DNA from: Oscillospiraceae bacterium
Lineage (GTDB): Bacteria > Bacillota > Clostridia > Oscillospirales > Oscillospiraceae
NCBI GenBank assembly: GCA_015068035.1
Contig: SVLI01000001.1
Span: forward strand, 1-64,000
DNA length: 64,000 nucleotides
Direction of reading: 5' to 3'
Shown here piece after piece: positions 1 through 7,835 of this stretch (within the stretch, counting starts at the first letter, position 1; every line of letters begins with the position of its first letter). The translations under genes were made by a program, and so were the position numbers. The notes below the pieces were generated by a model that saw nothing but the letters and a program-made list of their open reading frames with translations, did not search any database and was not told the origin of the DNA.

Positions 1-144
1 TTTCTGTAATTTGATCAGCAGTTCATCGATTGCATCCGGGTATCTGCCTTGCCGGATCAGCTTGTTACGGAATTGGAGCAGGCCATGAAGCATCTGTCGG
101 TATTCTGACATGCTGAGAACTAAAATATGTTTGGGGTGCCTCAT
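1..144 (-). CDS. Small mobile-element protein coupled to tnpV (partial, runs off left edge)
   Basis: Open frame from ATG at 144 to the window edge, 48 residues visible, no stop. The ATG overlaps the tnpV stop in an ATGA arrangement, so translation is probably coupled. A second in-frame ATG lies at 111. The visible part is basic and helical with no catalytic motif. I do not recognise the family. Position directly behind tnpV suggests another accessory protein of the same transposon-like unit. Confidence 0.5.
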   Translation of the reverse strand, partial: MRHPKHILVLSMSEYRQMLHGLLQFRNKLIRQGRYPDAIDELLIKLQK

Positions 145-506
145 ATATAAATCAACTCCTTGTACACCACTTCAGCCGCACGATTGCGGATATTGTTCAT
201 TTGTTGAACCCATTCCAATTGATTGTTTGCTTTAAGCTCCTCCGTGATGCTTTCTTGCGCTTTCATCTGCAAGGTCAGCTGCTCAAACATATCCTCCGCA
301 GATTTATCAACTTCTTCAAGATGTGCCTTTAAGGTGTCACCCAGCAGCATGGTGGTATATAGCACTCTCTTATGGGTTCGAAGATACTGCAATCGCCGCT
401 GGCCCCAGATACCGATCTGCGGACTTTCCGGTACTTCAATGTCGGGTAGTAGATAATCTCCCACTTGCCTGTATGTACCACCCAGCTTTTCGAAAGTTGT
501 TTGCAT
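141..506 (-). CDS. tnpV: TnpV-family transposon-encoded protein
   Basis: 121 residues. The family is carried by Tn4451/Tn4453-like and other clostridial mobile elements; its molecular role is not established. The C-terminal signature around LEWVQQMNNIRNRAAEVV, and the middle segment IGIWGQRRLQYLRTHKR, fit TnpV as I remember it. The ATG at 506 is chosen over 512 because the AGGAGG at about 515-520 is then about 8 nt away. A downstream small gene overlaps its stop. The location 200 bp from the 3' end of tRNA-Val suggests an element inserted near the tRNA. No transposase or integrase is visible, so this may be the inner edge of a larger element or a remnant. Confidence 0.75.
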   Translation of the reverse strand: MQTTFEKLGGTYRQVGDYLLPDIEVPESPQIGIWGQRRLQYLRTHKRVLYTTMLLGDTLKAHLEEVDKSAEDMFEQLTLQMKAQESITEELKANNQLEWVQQMNNIRNRAAEVVYKELIYI

Positions 507-584
507 ACGCATTTCCTCCTTATTTTTTATTTCTGACTTCATTTTAGGAGGAAAGCAGCATCGCTTCAAATGTGTGGATAAAAC

Positions 585-618
585 AAAAAAGCCCAGAGGA
601 CTTATGAATCCTCTGGGC
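585..618 (-). terminator. Rho-independent terminator
   Basis: Perfect 10-bp stem (GCCCAGAGGA at 591-600 with its complement at 609-618, 8-nt loop) followed on the minus strand by six T. It lies between tRNA-Val and tnpV and insulates tnpV from tRNA transcription. Confidence 0.85.
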
Positions 619-653
619 TGTAGCATCAATATGTAATGTCTTTGATATAAACA

Positions 654-697
654 AAAAATCCGAACGCACTTCCTATCGTGAAGTAGTTCGGATTTTT
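654..697 (-). terminator. Terminator of tRNA-Val
   Basis: Stem pairing 654-665 with 686-697, with an inner ACTTC/GAAGT pairing, and a T run on the minus strand just after the tRNA 3' end. The symmetric A/T flanks could terminate in both directions. Confidence 0.8.
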
Positions 698-703
698 CAT
701 GTA

Positions 704-779
704 TGGTGGACGATACAAGACTCGAACTTGTGACCTCCCGCACGTCAAGCGGATGCGCTACCAGCTGCGCCAATCGTCC
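704..779 (-). tRNA. tRNA-Val (GAC anticodon)
   Basis: 76 nt including an encoded CCA. The acceptor stem GGACGAT pairs with ATCGTCC, followed by discriminator A and CCA. The anticodon stem TCCGC/GCGGG holds the loop TTGACGT with anticodon GAC. The T arm has GTTCGAGTC. A consensus promoter sits 12 bp upstream and a terminator directly downstream, so it is a single-gene unit. Its 3' end faces the TnpV region. Confidence 0.93.
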
Positions 780-791
780 ACAGCGGAGGTT

Positions 792-820
792 ATTGTAGCG
801 CACTTCGCGCAAATTGTCAA
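792..820 (-). promoter_or_regulatory. Sigma-A promoter of tRNA-Val
   Basis: TTGACA (815-820), 17-bp spacer, TACAAT (792-797), read on the minus strand and ending 12 bp before the tRNA 5' end. Confidence 0.9.
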
Positions 821-1007
821 GCCCTTTTTCGATTATTTCCGTCTTAAATTTTCTGCACCGCAAAAAGCGTAATTTTCGCCGCCGAAACGCGCGTTCCGCC
901 GAGGAAAAGCGCACCAGCCCGCGCCCACGGCACGCAGCGGCCATCCAACCGCAACGGCTTTGCGCCGCGCCGCCGAAGCAGCCCCGCGCGGCATCACACT
1001 TCCGGCC

Positions 1008-1607
1008 CTATTCCCCCAGCCCGAACAAAATGCCGAACAGCGCGGAAAACAGGATAAACACAACCGGATGCAGCTTTTTCACCTTCGGCACCCAGCGCGT
1101 GCACACCAGCACGATCGCCGCGAGCAGCAGCATCTTCCAGCTCAGGCGCGCCGCGCCCAGATCAAACACCGTGTTCACGCCGAGCAGCGCAAACAGCACG
1201 ATCTTCACGCCCGCGGCGGAAATCAGCCCCACGGAGGCCGGGCGCAGCCCGTAAAGCGCGGAATCGACATAGCGATTCTTGCGGAACTTATCGAGCATCA
1301 GCGACACGAGCAAAATGATGAGAAAACTCGGCAGCACCAGCCCGAGCATCGCCAGCACCGCGCCGAGCACGCCGCCCGCAACGCCGTATTCCCGCAGGCC
1401 GACGGTGTAGCCGACGTAGGTGGCCATGTTCACGCCGATCGGCCCGGGTGTGCTCTCCGAAACTGCGATCATGTCCGCCAGCTTGCCCAGCGTGAACCAG
1501 CCGGTTTTTTCGGACATCTTCTGCAGAAACGGCACGGTGGCCATACCGCCGCCGACGGCGAAAAGTCCGGTTTTGAAATATTCCCAGAACAGGCGCAAAA
1601 AGATCAT
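1008..1607 (-). CDS. Chromate transporter family protein, second half-protein
   Basis: 199 residues from the ATG at 1607, which overlaps the stop of the preceding gene (ATGA); an ATG at 1628 in frame is less likely. Short-chain CHR-family proteins have one six-helix domain and work as pairs; the long form fuses the two. Signature elements GGGMATVPFL and STPGPIGVNMATYVG are visible, with hydrophobic segments through the C-terminus. Family members export chromate or related oxyanions at the inner membrane; the real substrate here is unknown. Confidence 0.88.
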   Translation of the reverse strand: MIFLRLFWEYFKTGLFAVGGGMATVPFLQKMSEKTGWFTLGKLADMIAVSESTPGPIGVNMATYVGYTVGLREYGVAGGVLGAVLAMLGLVLPSFLIILLVSLMLDKFRKNRYVDSALYGLRPASVGLISAAGVKIVLFALLGVNTVFDLGAARLSWKMLLLAAIVLVCTRWVPKVKKLHPVVFILFSALFGILFGLGE

Positions 1608-2149
1608 TTCTTCCGCACCCCCGTCCACATCAGCACAATGCCGGCGACTGCCGCGAGCAGAACGAGCAGCACGGGCGAAGCCTCCAGCAGCGTCGCGGCG
1701 AGAAACACCACCGCGAAGATGAGCAGCGTTGCCTTATCCGTCACCGAGCTTTTCCACAGCTTGAGCACCGCGTTAAAGATGAACACGCAAACGCACACGC
1801 GCACGCCCGCCAGGGCATTGCGCACCCAGCGGATTTCCGCAAAATTTTCAATCAGCGCCGCGATGACGAGGATGATCACCAGCGACGGGAACACAACGCC
1901 CAGCGTCGCGGCGAGCGCGCCGGCGAAGCCCGCCCGCTTGCGTCCGATGAAGGTCGCGGTGTTGACGGCGATCACGCCGGGCGTACACTGGCCGATGGCG
2001 TAATAATCCATCAGCTCCTCCTCGGTTGCCCAGCCCTGATGCTCCACCACTTCGCGCTGCAGGATGGGCAGCATGGCATAGCCTCCGCCAAAGGTCAGCG
2101 CGCCGACCTTGGCGAAGCTCACGAACAGGCGCATGCACTCTTTGAACAC
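1604..2149 (-). CDS. Chromate transporter family protein, first half-protein
   Basis: 181 residues. It carries the paired motifs FGGGYAMLPILQ and CTPGVIAVNTATFIG, typical of the N-terminal-type CHR domain. It is translationally coupled to the next gene by a 4-bp overlap, so the two half-proteins are probably made in equal amounts and assemble in the membrane. The inverted order of gene and strand fits a two-gene operon read leftward. The substrate cannot be told from sequence. Confidence 0.88.
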   Translation of the reverse strand: MFKECMRLFVSFAKVGALTFGGGYAMLPILQREVVEHQGWATEEELMDYYAIGQCTPGVIAVNTATFIGRKRAGFAGALAATLGVVFPSLVIILVIAALIENFAEIRWVRNALAGVRVCVCVFIFNAVLKLWKSSVTDKATLLIFAVVFLAATLLEASPVLLVLLAAVAGIVLMWTGVRKK

Positions 2150-2213
2150 TTCCGCTCCGCTCCCTTTTTTCCGAAATCCTGTCCCCCCGGCCGCGCCGGA
2201 GGGCTTGCTTTTG

Positions 2214-2253
2214 CCAAAGAAAGACAGGGCGAAAATTCATCCCGCCCTGTCTG
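2214..2253 (-). terminator. Terminator of the zinc-ribbon/Ig-like gene
   Basis: 10-bp stem AGACAGGGCG/CGCCCTGTCT (2223-2253) with a TTCTTT tail on the minus strand. It separates the gene at 2280 from the chromate pair. Confidence 0.75.
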
Positions 2254-2279
2254 CCAGATTCTGTTTGCTGTTTTTCCGT

Positions 2280-2891
2280 TTAGCCCGGGTTCGGAACGAT
2301 AACGGGCAGCTCCTTGGCCACCGCGCCGCATTCCACGATCAGATAGGTGCTGCCCGGTCCAACGGCCGTAACAAGGCCCTGATCCGAAACGGTGATCACC
2401 GTCTCATCCGCGCTGCGCCAGCGCACAACGGCGTTCTCGCTCACGGGATAAACCGTCGCCGTAAGCTGGAGGGCCGGGTCGGTCAGACGCAGGGTGAAGC
2501 CCGTAACCTCCTCGCCGAGGAAGGCAACCGTGATGCTGTCCACCGTCGGAGTCGGCTCCGGCGTGGGCGTGGGCGAAGGTGTGGGGGGCGGGGGCGTGAC
2601 CTCCGTGGACGGGGGCGGTGTGGGCTCGGGCTCGGTCTCTCCGCCCTTGAGGCTGATGGAGACCAGCGCGATCACCGCGATGATGACCGCCGCGAGCAGG
2701 ATCGCCGCGAAGATCATCTGCCATTTGTCGTTGGGATTGCCCTTGCTTGCGTTCTGCTGCGCCTGGGCGGTTGTGGGCTGCGTTCTGCCGCCCTCGTGCA
2801 CCTTGCGGGTGCCGCAGTGCGGGCAGCGGCTGCGCAGGATGCTGAATTGCCGCTGACAGCGGCGGCAGGTATTCTGCGGAATGGTGAACAT
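2280..2891 (-). CDS. Zinc-ribbon, single-pass membrane protein with Ig-like (BIG2) domain
   Basis: 203 residues. Layout: N-terminal zinc ribbon (CRRC near residue 9, CPHC near 23), a transmembrane helix at about 58-80, a Pro/Thr/Glu-rich linker at about 84-118, then a bacterial Ig-like domain ending in a TYLIVECGA-type strand. The topology would place the zinc ribbon in the cytoplasm and the Ig domain outside. The gene has its own promoter (2925-2953) and terminator, so it is monocistronic. Function unknown; a cell-surface or sensing role is a guess from architecture only. Confidence 0.75.
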   Translation of the reverse strand: MFTIPQNTCRRCQRQFSILRSRCPHCGTRKVHEGGRTQPTTAQAQQNASKGNPNDKWQMIFAAILLAAVIIAVIALVSISLKGGETEPEPTPPPSTEVTPPPPTPSPTPTPEPTPTVDSITVAFLGEEVTGFTLRLTDPALQLTATVYPVSENAVVRWRSADETVITVSDQGLVTAVGPGSTYLIVECGAVAKELPVIVPNPG

Positions 2892-2924
2892 GTCGTTACG
2901 CCTCCGTTCTCTTTCTTTCGGGGT

Positions 2925-2953
2925 ATTATATCATGCAATTGCATCAAAATCAA
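2925..2953 (-). promoter_or_regulatory. Sigma-A promoter
   Basis: TTGATT (2948-2953), 17-bp spacer, TATAAT (2925-2930), directly upstream of the zinc-ribbon/Ig-like gene. Confidence 0.8.
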
Positions 2954-2989
2954 CACAAATGCACACAATCTGTGTTTCTTCCTGCGCAA

Positions 2990-3715
2990 TCAGCGCATTT
3001 TTCGCTGCGCGCGCATCTTTTTGACGTTGGCGACGACGCAAACTGCAATAAACGCCGGCAGCACCAGCCCAACGGCAACCGCCACGCTCACAATGCGCAG
3101 CCTTTGATGGCCGCTTGCATCATACACGACGCTTGTGCCCTGCGCATCTGTTCTCGTGATTTTTTTGAAGGCCCCCCTAAAAAAATCCGTAAACACGCTT
3201 CCGTTTGTCATGCGATAGGTGACCCCGTCCACCTCCCGCGTTTTGGACAGCAGCACTTTCTGGTCGTAAGCGCTCTTTCCCGTCGTGTGCGCTACGCGGC
3301 GTATATCCGTGATTTTGCCGTCCTCATTGATTTTTAACAGCAGGGAGCTGCGAATGGCGTAAAACACGATGTCATTTCCGCTCCACATCACGCGAAAGCT
3401 TCCGTATATCTCTGTCTCGAATCCATACTGAAAGACGCCGTCTCCATCATAAACGGCGATGATCGCGGTGGTTGTTCCTTTCATCGAGCCCACGACGATC
3501 ATGTGATCCTCGCGGACATCAAAGCATTTGATAACGAGCGGAGAATAGGATGTAAACTTTGTAAACTCATTGGCTTCCCTCGCGATCAGCTCGAACATTT
3601 CCGCTTCGGATACGGGCTCTGTTTCCAGTCCCGCGTCGAGCGCCGAGGCCGTGAGCGGAATGCCGACAAGGAGCAGCACCGCAACGAGGACAATCAGCCA
3701 TTTTCTGTGTTTCAT
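2990..3715 (-). CDS. Unknown exported protein with C-terminal membrane anchor
   Basis: 241 residues from the ATG at 3715, preceded by AAGGAG at a good distance; the longer frame to 3784 lacks a site. A signal peptide (basic start, hydrophobic core, ASA at the end) covers about residues 1-26. A long outer domain rich in beta-type patterns follows, and a second hydrophobic helix near residues 205-230 ends in a basic tail, so the protein would be a type I membrane protein. Repeated short hydrophobic strand patterns (MIVVGSMKG, IIAVYDGDG) resemble a beta-propeller-like sensor, but I recognise no family. Confidence 0.6.
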   Translation of the reverse strand: MKHRKWLIVLVAVLLLVGIPLTASALDAGLETEPVSEAEMFELIAREANEFTKFTSYSPLVIKCFDVREDHMIVVGSMKGTTTAIIAVYDGDGVFQYGFETEIYGSFRVMWSGNDIVFYAIRSSLLLKINEDGKITDIRRVAHTTGKSAYDQKVLLSKTREVDGVTYRMTNGSVFTDFFRGAFKKITRTDAQGTSVVYDASGHQRLRIVSVAVAVGLVLPAFIAVCVVANVKKMRAQRKMR

Positions 3716-3822
3716 CTCCGTTTCTCCTTTCCGTGTCTCCCTTTTTCTGTCCCCCCGAAACCGTATGGATTTCGTGAGGGGCACTTTCGTTGCGGGGTAC
3801 TCTTCATGAGCTGGGGTATCCG

Positions 3823-4341
3823 TTATAGCGCCGTGGTTTCAGATTCCCTTATCTGCGCTCCGTCCTCTATCAGCGTAACATCCTGTTTGATTTCGTTTAT
3901 GTAGTGAAAGTATCGCCAACTGAATATGGCATTGCCTATGATTCCGGGTAGTGTCATGTATGCGGTTGCCAACAATTCTATCCCTTGATCCGCAACGAAA
4001 AGCATAGCAACAACTACTACTGTGATCAGGTTGCTGATTACGGTCAGCCAACCAAATGGCGCAAACTTTCTTTTCAGAATCGCAATCAGAAAGAAAGTCA
4101 GGAACAGAACGATGATCACGATTGTACCGCCAAAACATAATAACATGAGCAGCGGTTTCCCGGGAAAGGCCGGAACATCTGTCAGAACCATCTGCATTAT
4201 GAATATATAATAGGGTGTTTGGAGCCCTAAAGGCGCAAAGAATGGAGCGAAGATAACAAGAGGAAGTGCAATGTAGAACAACAAGGAAAAGGCAAAATAT
4301 ATCCAGCACATCCTGGAAACTTCTTTTTGCAAATCCGTCAT
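3823..4341 (-). CDS. Unknown four-helix membrane protein
   Basis: 172 residues, four hydrophobic helices (about 12-35, 45-60, 65-90, 98-145). The base composition is more AT-rich than its neighbours, a weak sign of different origin. An AGGAGGAGG site precedes the ATG by about 12 nt. It precedes the unknown exported protein gene with a spacing of about 107 bp, so the two may be cotranscribed. No motif gives a function. Confidence 0.6.
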   Translation of the reverse strand: MTDLQKEVSRMCWIYFAFSLLFYIALPLVIFAPFFAPLGLQTPYYIFIMQMVLTDVPAFPGKPLLMLLCFGGTIVIIVLFLTFFLIAILKRKFAPFGWLTVISNLITVVVVAMLFVADQGIELLATAYMTLPGIIGNAIFSWRYFHYINEIKQDVTLIEDGAQIRESETTAL

Positions 4342-4362
4342 AACTCTATTTGTCCTCCTCCT

Positions 4363-4408
4363 TAAAACAACAAGACAGGGAAACGCCCTTTGGGCGCTCC
4401 CTGTCTTG
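4363..4408 (-). terminator. Terminator of glnN
   Basis: 11-bp stem CAAGACAGGGA (4371-4381) / TCCCTGTCTTG (4398-4408) with an inner CGCCC/GGGCG stem and a TTGTTGTTTT tail on the minus strand, 9 bp after the glnN stop. Confidence 0.85.
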
Positions 4409-4416
4409 ATTTCTTC

Positions 4417-6507
4417 TCACACGCGGTAGAGCAGTCTGCCGTAGCTCGGATAGGGCCAGGCGCCCTTGTCCGTCACGGTTTCCAGCTCGTCGGCGGCCTT
4501 GCGCAGCGCGGCCATCGCCTCGAGCACCGTCTCCCGATAATAGGTCGCGCGCAGGGCATAGCTCTGCGGCAGCGTCTGCACGCCGGAAACGGCTTCCTCC
4601 AGCGCAAGGCAGCGCTCGTGCATTTCATCCGTCAGCGCGCCGACCTTTTCCAGCAGCGCCGTCTCCGCCGCGCAGGCCAGACCCGGGCAGGCGGCCTTTT
4701 TCGCGTTCATGGCGTTTGCCATCCGGCCGGAATAGCCGATCACGGCGGGCAGAATGTCACGCCGCGCCATCTCGATCATCGTCATGGCCTCGATGTTGAT
4801 CTGCTTGCAGTAATTTTCCAGCATGATCTCGCAGCGGGCGCGCAGCTCCGTTTCCGAGAGCACGCCGAGCTTTTCAAACATGCGCACGTTCTTCTCATCG
4901 AGCAGATGCGGGATGGCCACATCCGAAGTGCTGTAATTCGTCAGGCCGCATTTTTCCGCCGCGATGCGCCAGCTCTCGTCGTACCCGTCGCCGGAGAAGA
5001 GGATGCGCTTGTGCTTTGTGATCGTCTCGCGCAGCAGCGCGTTGAGCGAAGCGTTAAAATCCTCCGCCTGCTCGAGCACATCGGCAAACTCGCCGAGCGA
5101 GGCCGCCACGATGGAGTTGAGCACCGTGTTCGGCCATGCCAGCGACTGCTGGCTGCCGGGCATGCGGAACTCAAACTTATTGCCGGTGAAGGCGAAGGGC
5201 GCGGTGCGGTTGCGGTCGGTGGTGTCCTGCGGGATGGGGGGCAAAACGTCCGAGCCGACGCGGATGGTGCGGTGCTCGGTCTGCTCGGCGTGCTCGCCCT
5301 TTTCGATGGCGTCCAGCAGCTTTTCCAGATCCTCACCCAGCGAGACGGAGAGGATGGCGGGCGGCGCTTCGCTGCCGCCGAGGCGGTGGTCGTTGCCCGC
5401 GCCGGCCACGCTGATGCGCAGCAGATCCTGATAATCATCCACGGCCTTGACAACCGCCAGCAGGAACAGCAAAAACTGCGCGTTTTCCGCCGGCGTGTCG
5501 CCCGGCTCGAGCAGATTCACGCCCGTGTTCGTGGAGAGCGACCAGTTGTCGTGCTTACCCGAGCCGCTCACGCCCTCAAAGGGCTTTTCATGCAGCAGAC
5601 AGGTCAGGTTGTGGCGCTTGGCCACGCGGCGCATGATCTCCATCGTCACCTGATTGTGATCGCAGGCGACGTTGCAGCTGGCAAAGATGGGCGCAAGCTC
5701 GTGCTGCGCGGGCGCGGCCTCGTTATGTTCCGTCTTGGCAAGGATGCCAAGCTTCCAAAGCTCCTCGTTAAGCTCCTTCATAAAGGCGCTCACGCGCAGC
5801 TTGATCATGCCGTAGTAATGGTCATCGAGCTCCTGCCCCTTGGGCGGCTTCGCGCCGAAGAGGGTGCGCCCGGTGTAGATGAGGTCCTTGCGCTGATAAT
5901 AGCGGTCGCGGTCAACGAGGAAATATTCCTGCTCCGCGCCGACGGTGGCCGTCACGCGCCGCGCGCTTGTTCCAAACAGCGCCAAAACGCGCAGCGCCTG
6001 CGCGCTCAGCGCGTCCATCGAGCGCAGCAGCGGGGTTTTCAGGTCAAGCGCCTCGCCGCCGTAGGAGCAGTACGCCGTCGGGATGCACAGCACGCCGTCC
6101 TTGATAAAGGCGAAGCTCGTGGGATCCCATGCCGTGTAGCCTCTGGCCTCGAAGGTCGCGCGCAGTCCGCCGGAGGGGAAGCTGGAAGCGTCCGCCTCTC
6201 CCTTGATGAGCGCCTTGCCGGAAAGCTCCATCTTCACGCCGCCCTTACCGTCGGGCGCGATGAAGCTCTCATGCTTTTCCGCCGTCACGCCGGAGAGGGG
6301 GTGGAACCAGTGCGTATAGTGCGTGACGCCCTTTTCCAGCGCCCATTCCTTCATCGCGCGGGCCACAACGTCCGCCAGCGCGGGATTGAGCGCCTCGCCC
6401 TGATCGATCGTGCGCTTGAGCGCCAGATAGCTCTCCTCCGGCAGACGCTCACGCATGGCCTCCTCGTTAAAGACCAGATTGCCGAAAATTTCGGGAAGCT
6501 TTGTCAT
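4417..6507 (-). CDS. glnN: Type III glutamine synthetase
   Basis: 696 residues, close to the usual ~700 of GSIII and far longer than GSI (~450). It catalyses ATP-dependent amidation of glutamate with ammonia in the cytoplasm. Visible motifs: VGAEQEYF near residue 189-195 (metal-binding glutamates), HNEAAPAQHE near 261-270, GVSGSGKHDNWSL near 312-324, and NKFEFR further on. The C-terminal GSIII-specific helical region is complete. It follows rsmG by 30 bp on the same strand and ends at a strong terminator, so it is the last gene of a three-gene operon. The linkage to a ribosome methyltransferase gene is not functionally obvious. Confidence 0.96.
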   Translation of the reverse strand: MTKLPEIFGNLVFNEEAMRERLPEESYLALKRTIDQGEALNPALADVVARAMKEWALEKGVTHYTHWFHPLSGVTAEKHESFIAPDGKGGVKMELSGKALIKGEADASSFPSGGLRATFEARGYTAWDPTSFAFIKDGVLCIPTAYCSYGGEALDLKTPLLRSMDALSAQALRVLALFGTSARRVTATVGAEQEYFLVDRDRYYQRKDLIYTGRTLFGAKPPKGQELDDHYYGMIKLRVSAFMKELNEELWKLGILAKTEHNEAAPAQHELAPIFASCNVACDHNQVTMEIMRRVAKRHNLTCLLHEKPFEGVSGSGKHDNWSLSTNTGVNLLEPGDTPAENAQFLLFLLAVVKAVDDYQDLLRISVAGAGNDHRLGGSEAPPAILSVSLGEDLEKLLDAIEKGEHAEQTEHRTIRVGSDVLPPIPQDTTDRNRTAPFAFTGNKFEFRMPGSQQSLAWPNTVLNSIVAASLGEFADVLEQAEDFNASLNALLRETITKHKRILFSGDGYDESWRIAAEKCGLTNYSTSDVAIPHLLDEKNVRMFEKLGVLSETELRARCEIMLENYCKQINIEAMTMIEMARRDILPAVIGYSGRMANAMNAKKAACPGLACAAETALLEKVGALTDEMHERCLALEEAVSGVQTLPQSYALRATYYRETVLEAMAALRKAADELETVTDKGAWPYPSYGRLLYRV

Positions 6508-6537
6508 GTTCCGATTCCTCCGTCAGAAAAATCCCCG

Positions 6538-7302
6538 TCACAGCGGGCTTTTGCTGATTTTTGCATAGCGGCGCGGATACTTCGCGGGCGTCTCGCGCGT
6601 CTTGCGCACGATGACGACGCTGTGATGCACATCCGTGCCGGGAATGTCGTAATAAAAGGGCTTGGCGTATTCGCCGCCGAGAACAGAAACCGCGCGCGCG
6701 GCCTCGTCCATCTCCCCGCGCGGCTCGGGGCCTTTCATCGCCAGAAACGTGCCGCCCACGCGCAGCAGCGGCAGGCACAGCTCGCACAGCACATTGAGCT
6801 TTGCCACCGCGCGGGAAACGGCGAAATCAAATGTCCCCCGCAGCTCGGGCGTTTCCTCCGCCCGGGCGTGGATGCATTGAACCTCCGTAAAGCCGAGCAA
6901 ATCGCAGGTCTCGGATAAAAAGCCCACGCGCTTTTGCAGACTGTCCAAGAGCGTCAAGTCCGTGTCGGTGCGCAGAATCTTCAGCGGCAGGCCGGGAAAG
7001 CCCGCGCCGGTGCCAACGTCAATCAGCCGCTTGCCGCTTGGGTCCATGCAGCCGAGCAGGGCCGCGCAGTCCAGAAAATGCAGCCGCGCCGTCTCCTCCT
7101 CGCCCGTCACGGCGGTCAGGTTCATCACCTTGTTTTTCTCCGTGAGAAAATTGTAATAGCTTTCAAAGCGGCCAACGGCCTCCGCCGGGACGTCCAGCCC
7201 CAGCGCGGCAAAGCCGTTTTCCAAAATTTCGCGCATCGCCATCGGCGTTTCCCCACTTTCCGGCATCGCCATCGGCGTTTCCTCACGCTCCGGCATCGCC
7301 AT
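6538..7302 (-). CDS. rsmG: 16S rRNA (guanine527-N7)-methyltransferase RsmG
   Basis: 254 residues from the ATG at 7302, which overlaps the upstream stop (TGATG). It methylates G527 of 16S rRNA using S-adenosylmethionine; the SAM-binding motif DVGTGAGFPGLPLKI is clear, as is the family C-terminus with RRYAKISKSPL. Compared with typical RsmG proteins, homology starts only at the ATG near 7236 (MREILENG). The extra 22 residues are a 10-residue repeat (MAMPE-type) encoded by 30-bp direct repeats, and every unit offers start codons, so the true start is open (7302, 7242 or 7236). Confidence 0.92.
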   Translation of the reverse strand: MAMPEREETPMAMPESGETPMAMREILENGFAALGLDVPAEAVGRFESYYNFLTEKNKVMNLTAVTGEEETARLHFLDCAALLGCMDPSGKRLIDVGTGAGFPGLPLKILRTDTDLTLLDSLQKRVGFLSETCDLLGFTEVQCIHARAEETPELRGTFDFAVSRAVAKLNVLCELCLPLLRVGGTFLAMKGPEPRGEMDEAARAVSVLGGEYAKPFYYDIPGTDVHHSVVIVRKTRETPAKYPRRYAKISKSPL

Positions 7303-7322
7303 CAGCTTTTCCCCGTAAAGCG
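7233..7322. repeat. 30-bp tandem repeat over the rsmG start region
   Basis: Three head-to-tail units (7233-7262, 7263-7292, 7293-7322). The first two differ at only a few positions; the third diverges in its second half and runs into the upstream gene's stop. Each unit carries two in-frame ATG codons. Confidence 0.85.
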
Positions 7323-7724
7323 CCGCCCACACTTGGGGCAGCGGATTTCAATCTTCCCCTTGCCGCGCGGCACGCGCAGCTTGCTGCGGCAGTTCGGGCA
7401 GGTGAAGAACTTATAGTCGGCGGCATTTTTTGCGCGGTAAGCTGCGTCCTGCGCGCCGCCGCGCACACCGCGGAAAAAGTTCGTAAAGCGCTGATTCTCG
7501 CGATGCCGCGCGGGGATGTTGCGCGAGAGGAAGCGCAGAATAAACAGCACCGTCGCCGCCGTGCCGAGCAGCGCCAGAATATAGCCGGCAATGCTGCTAA
7601 TGCCGACATAGCGCGCAATGGTGTCCAGCACCAGCGCCGCGATGATCAGCACAAGGCCGAGGCGGTCAAAACCATATCTTCCCGCCATAAAACGGGAAAG
7701 CCACATTCGCAGTCGATTGAACAT
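7302..7724 (-). CDS. Membrane protein with C-terminal zinc ribbon
   Basis: 140 residues. Two hydrophobic helices (about 22-40 and 44-66), a basic linker, then a zinc ribbon with CPNC near residue 109 and CPKC near 129. It is the first gene of the operon with rsmG and glnN and has its own promoter upstream. The stop overlaps the rsmG start. The family is unknown; the ribbon resembles those of nucleic-acid or protein-binding adaptors, so a regulatory role is possible but unsupported. Confidence 0.7.
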   Translation of the reverse strand: MFNRLRMWLSRFMAGRYGFDRLGLVLIIAALVLDTIARYVGISSIAGYILALLGTAATVLFILRFLSRNIPARHRENQRFTNFFRGVRGGAQDAAYRAKNAADYKFFTCPNCRSKLRVPRGKGKIEIRCPKCGRRFTGKS

Positions 7725-7764
7725 AAAGCACAGTCCCCTCCGGGGAAAAAAGATTTATTTTCAC

Positions 7765-7793
7765 ATTGTACCCCAAGTTCGCCGGGAAAGCAA
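7765..7793 (-). promoter_or_regulatory. Sigma-A promoter of the zinc-ribbon/rsmG/glnN operon
   Basis: TTGCTT (7788-7793), 17-bp spacer, TACAAT (7765-7770) on the minus strand, about 40 bp before the first gene. Confidence 0.75.
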
Positions 7794-7835
7794 GAAAGGC
7801 TTGCATTTTTTATCATTTTTCCGCTGCTGCGCCAA

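Noticed and set aside
4390-6918. 842-codon open frame antisense to glnN
   Set aside because: Mirror frame created by GC-rich codon bias of glnN; His/Arg/Gln/Leu-rich composition, no ribosome site, no family.
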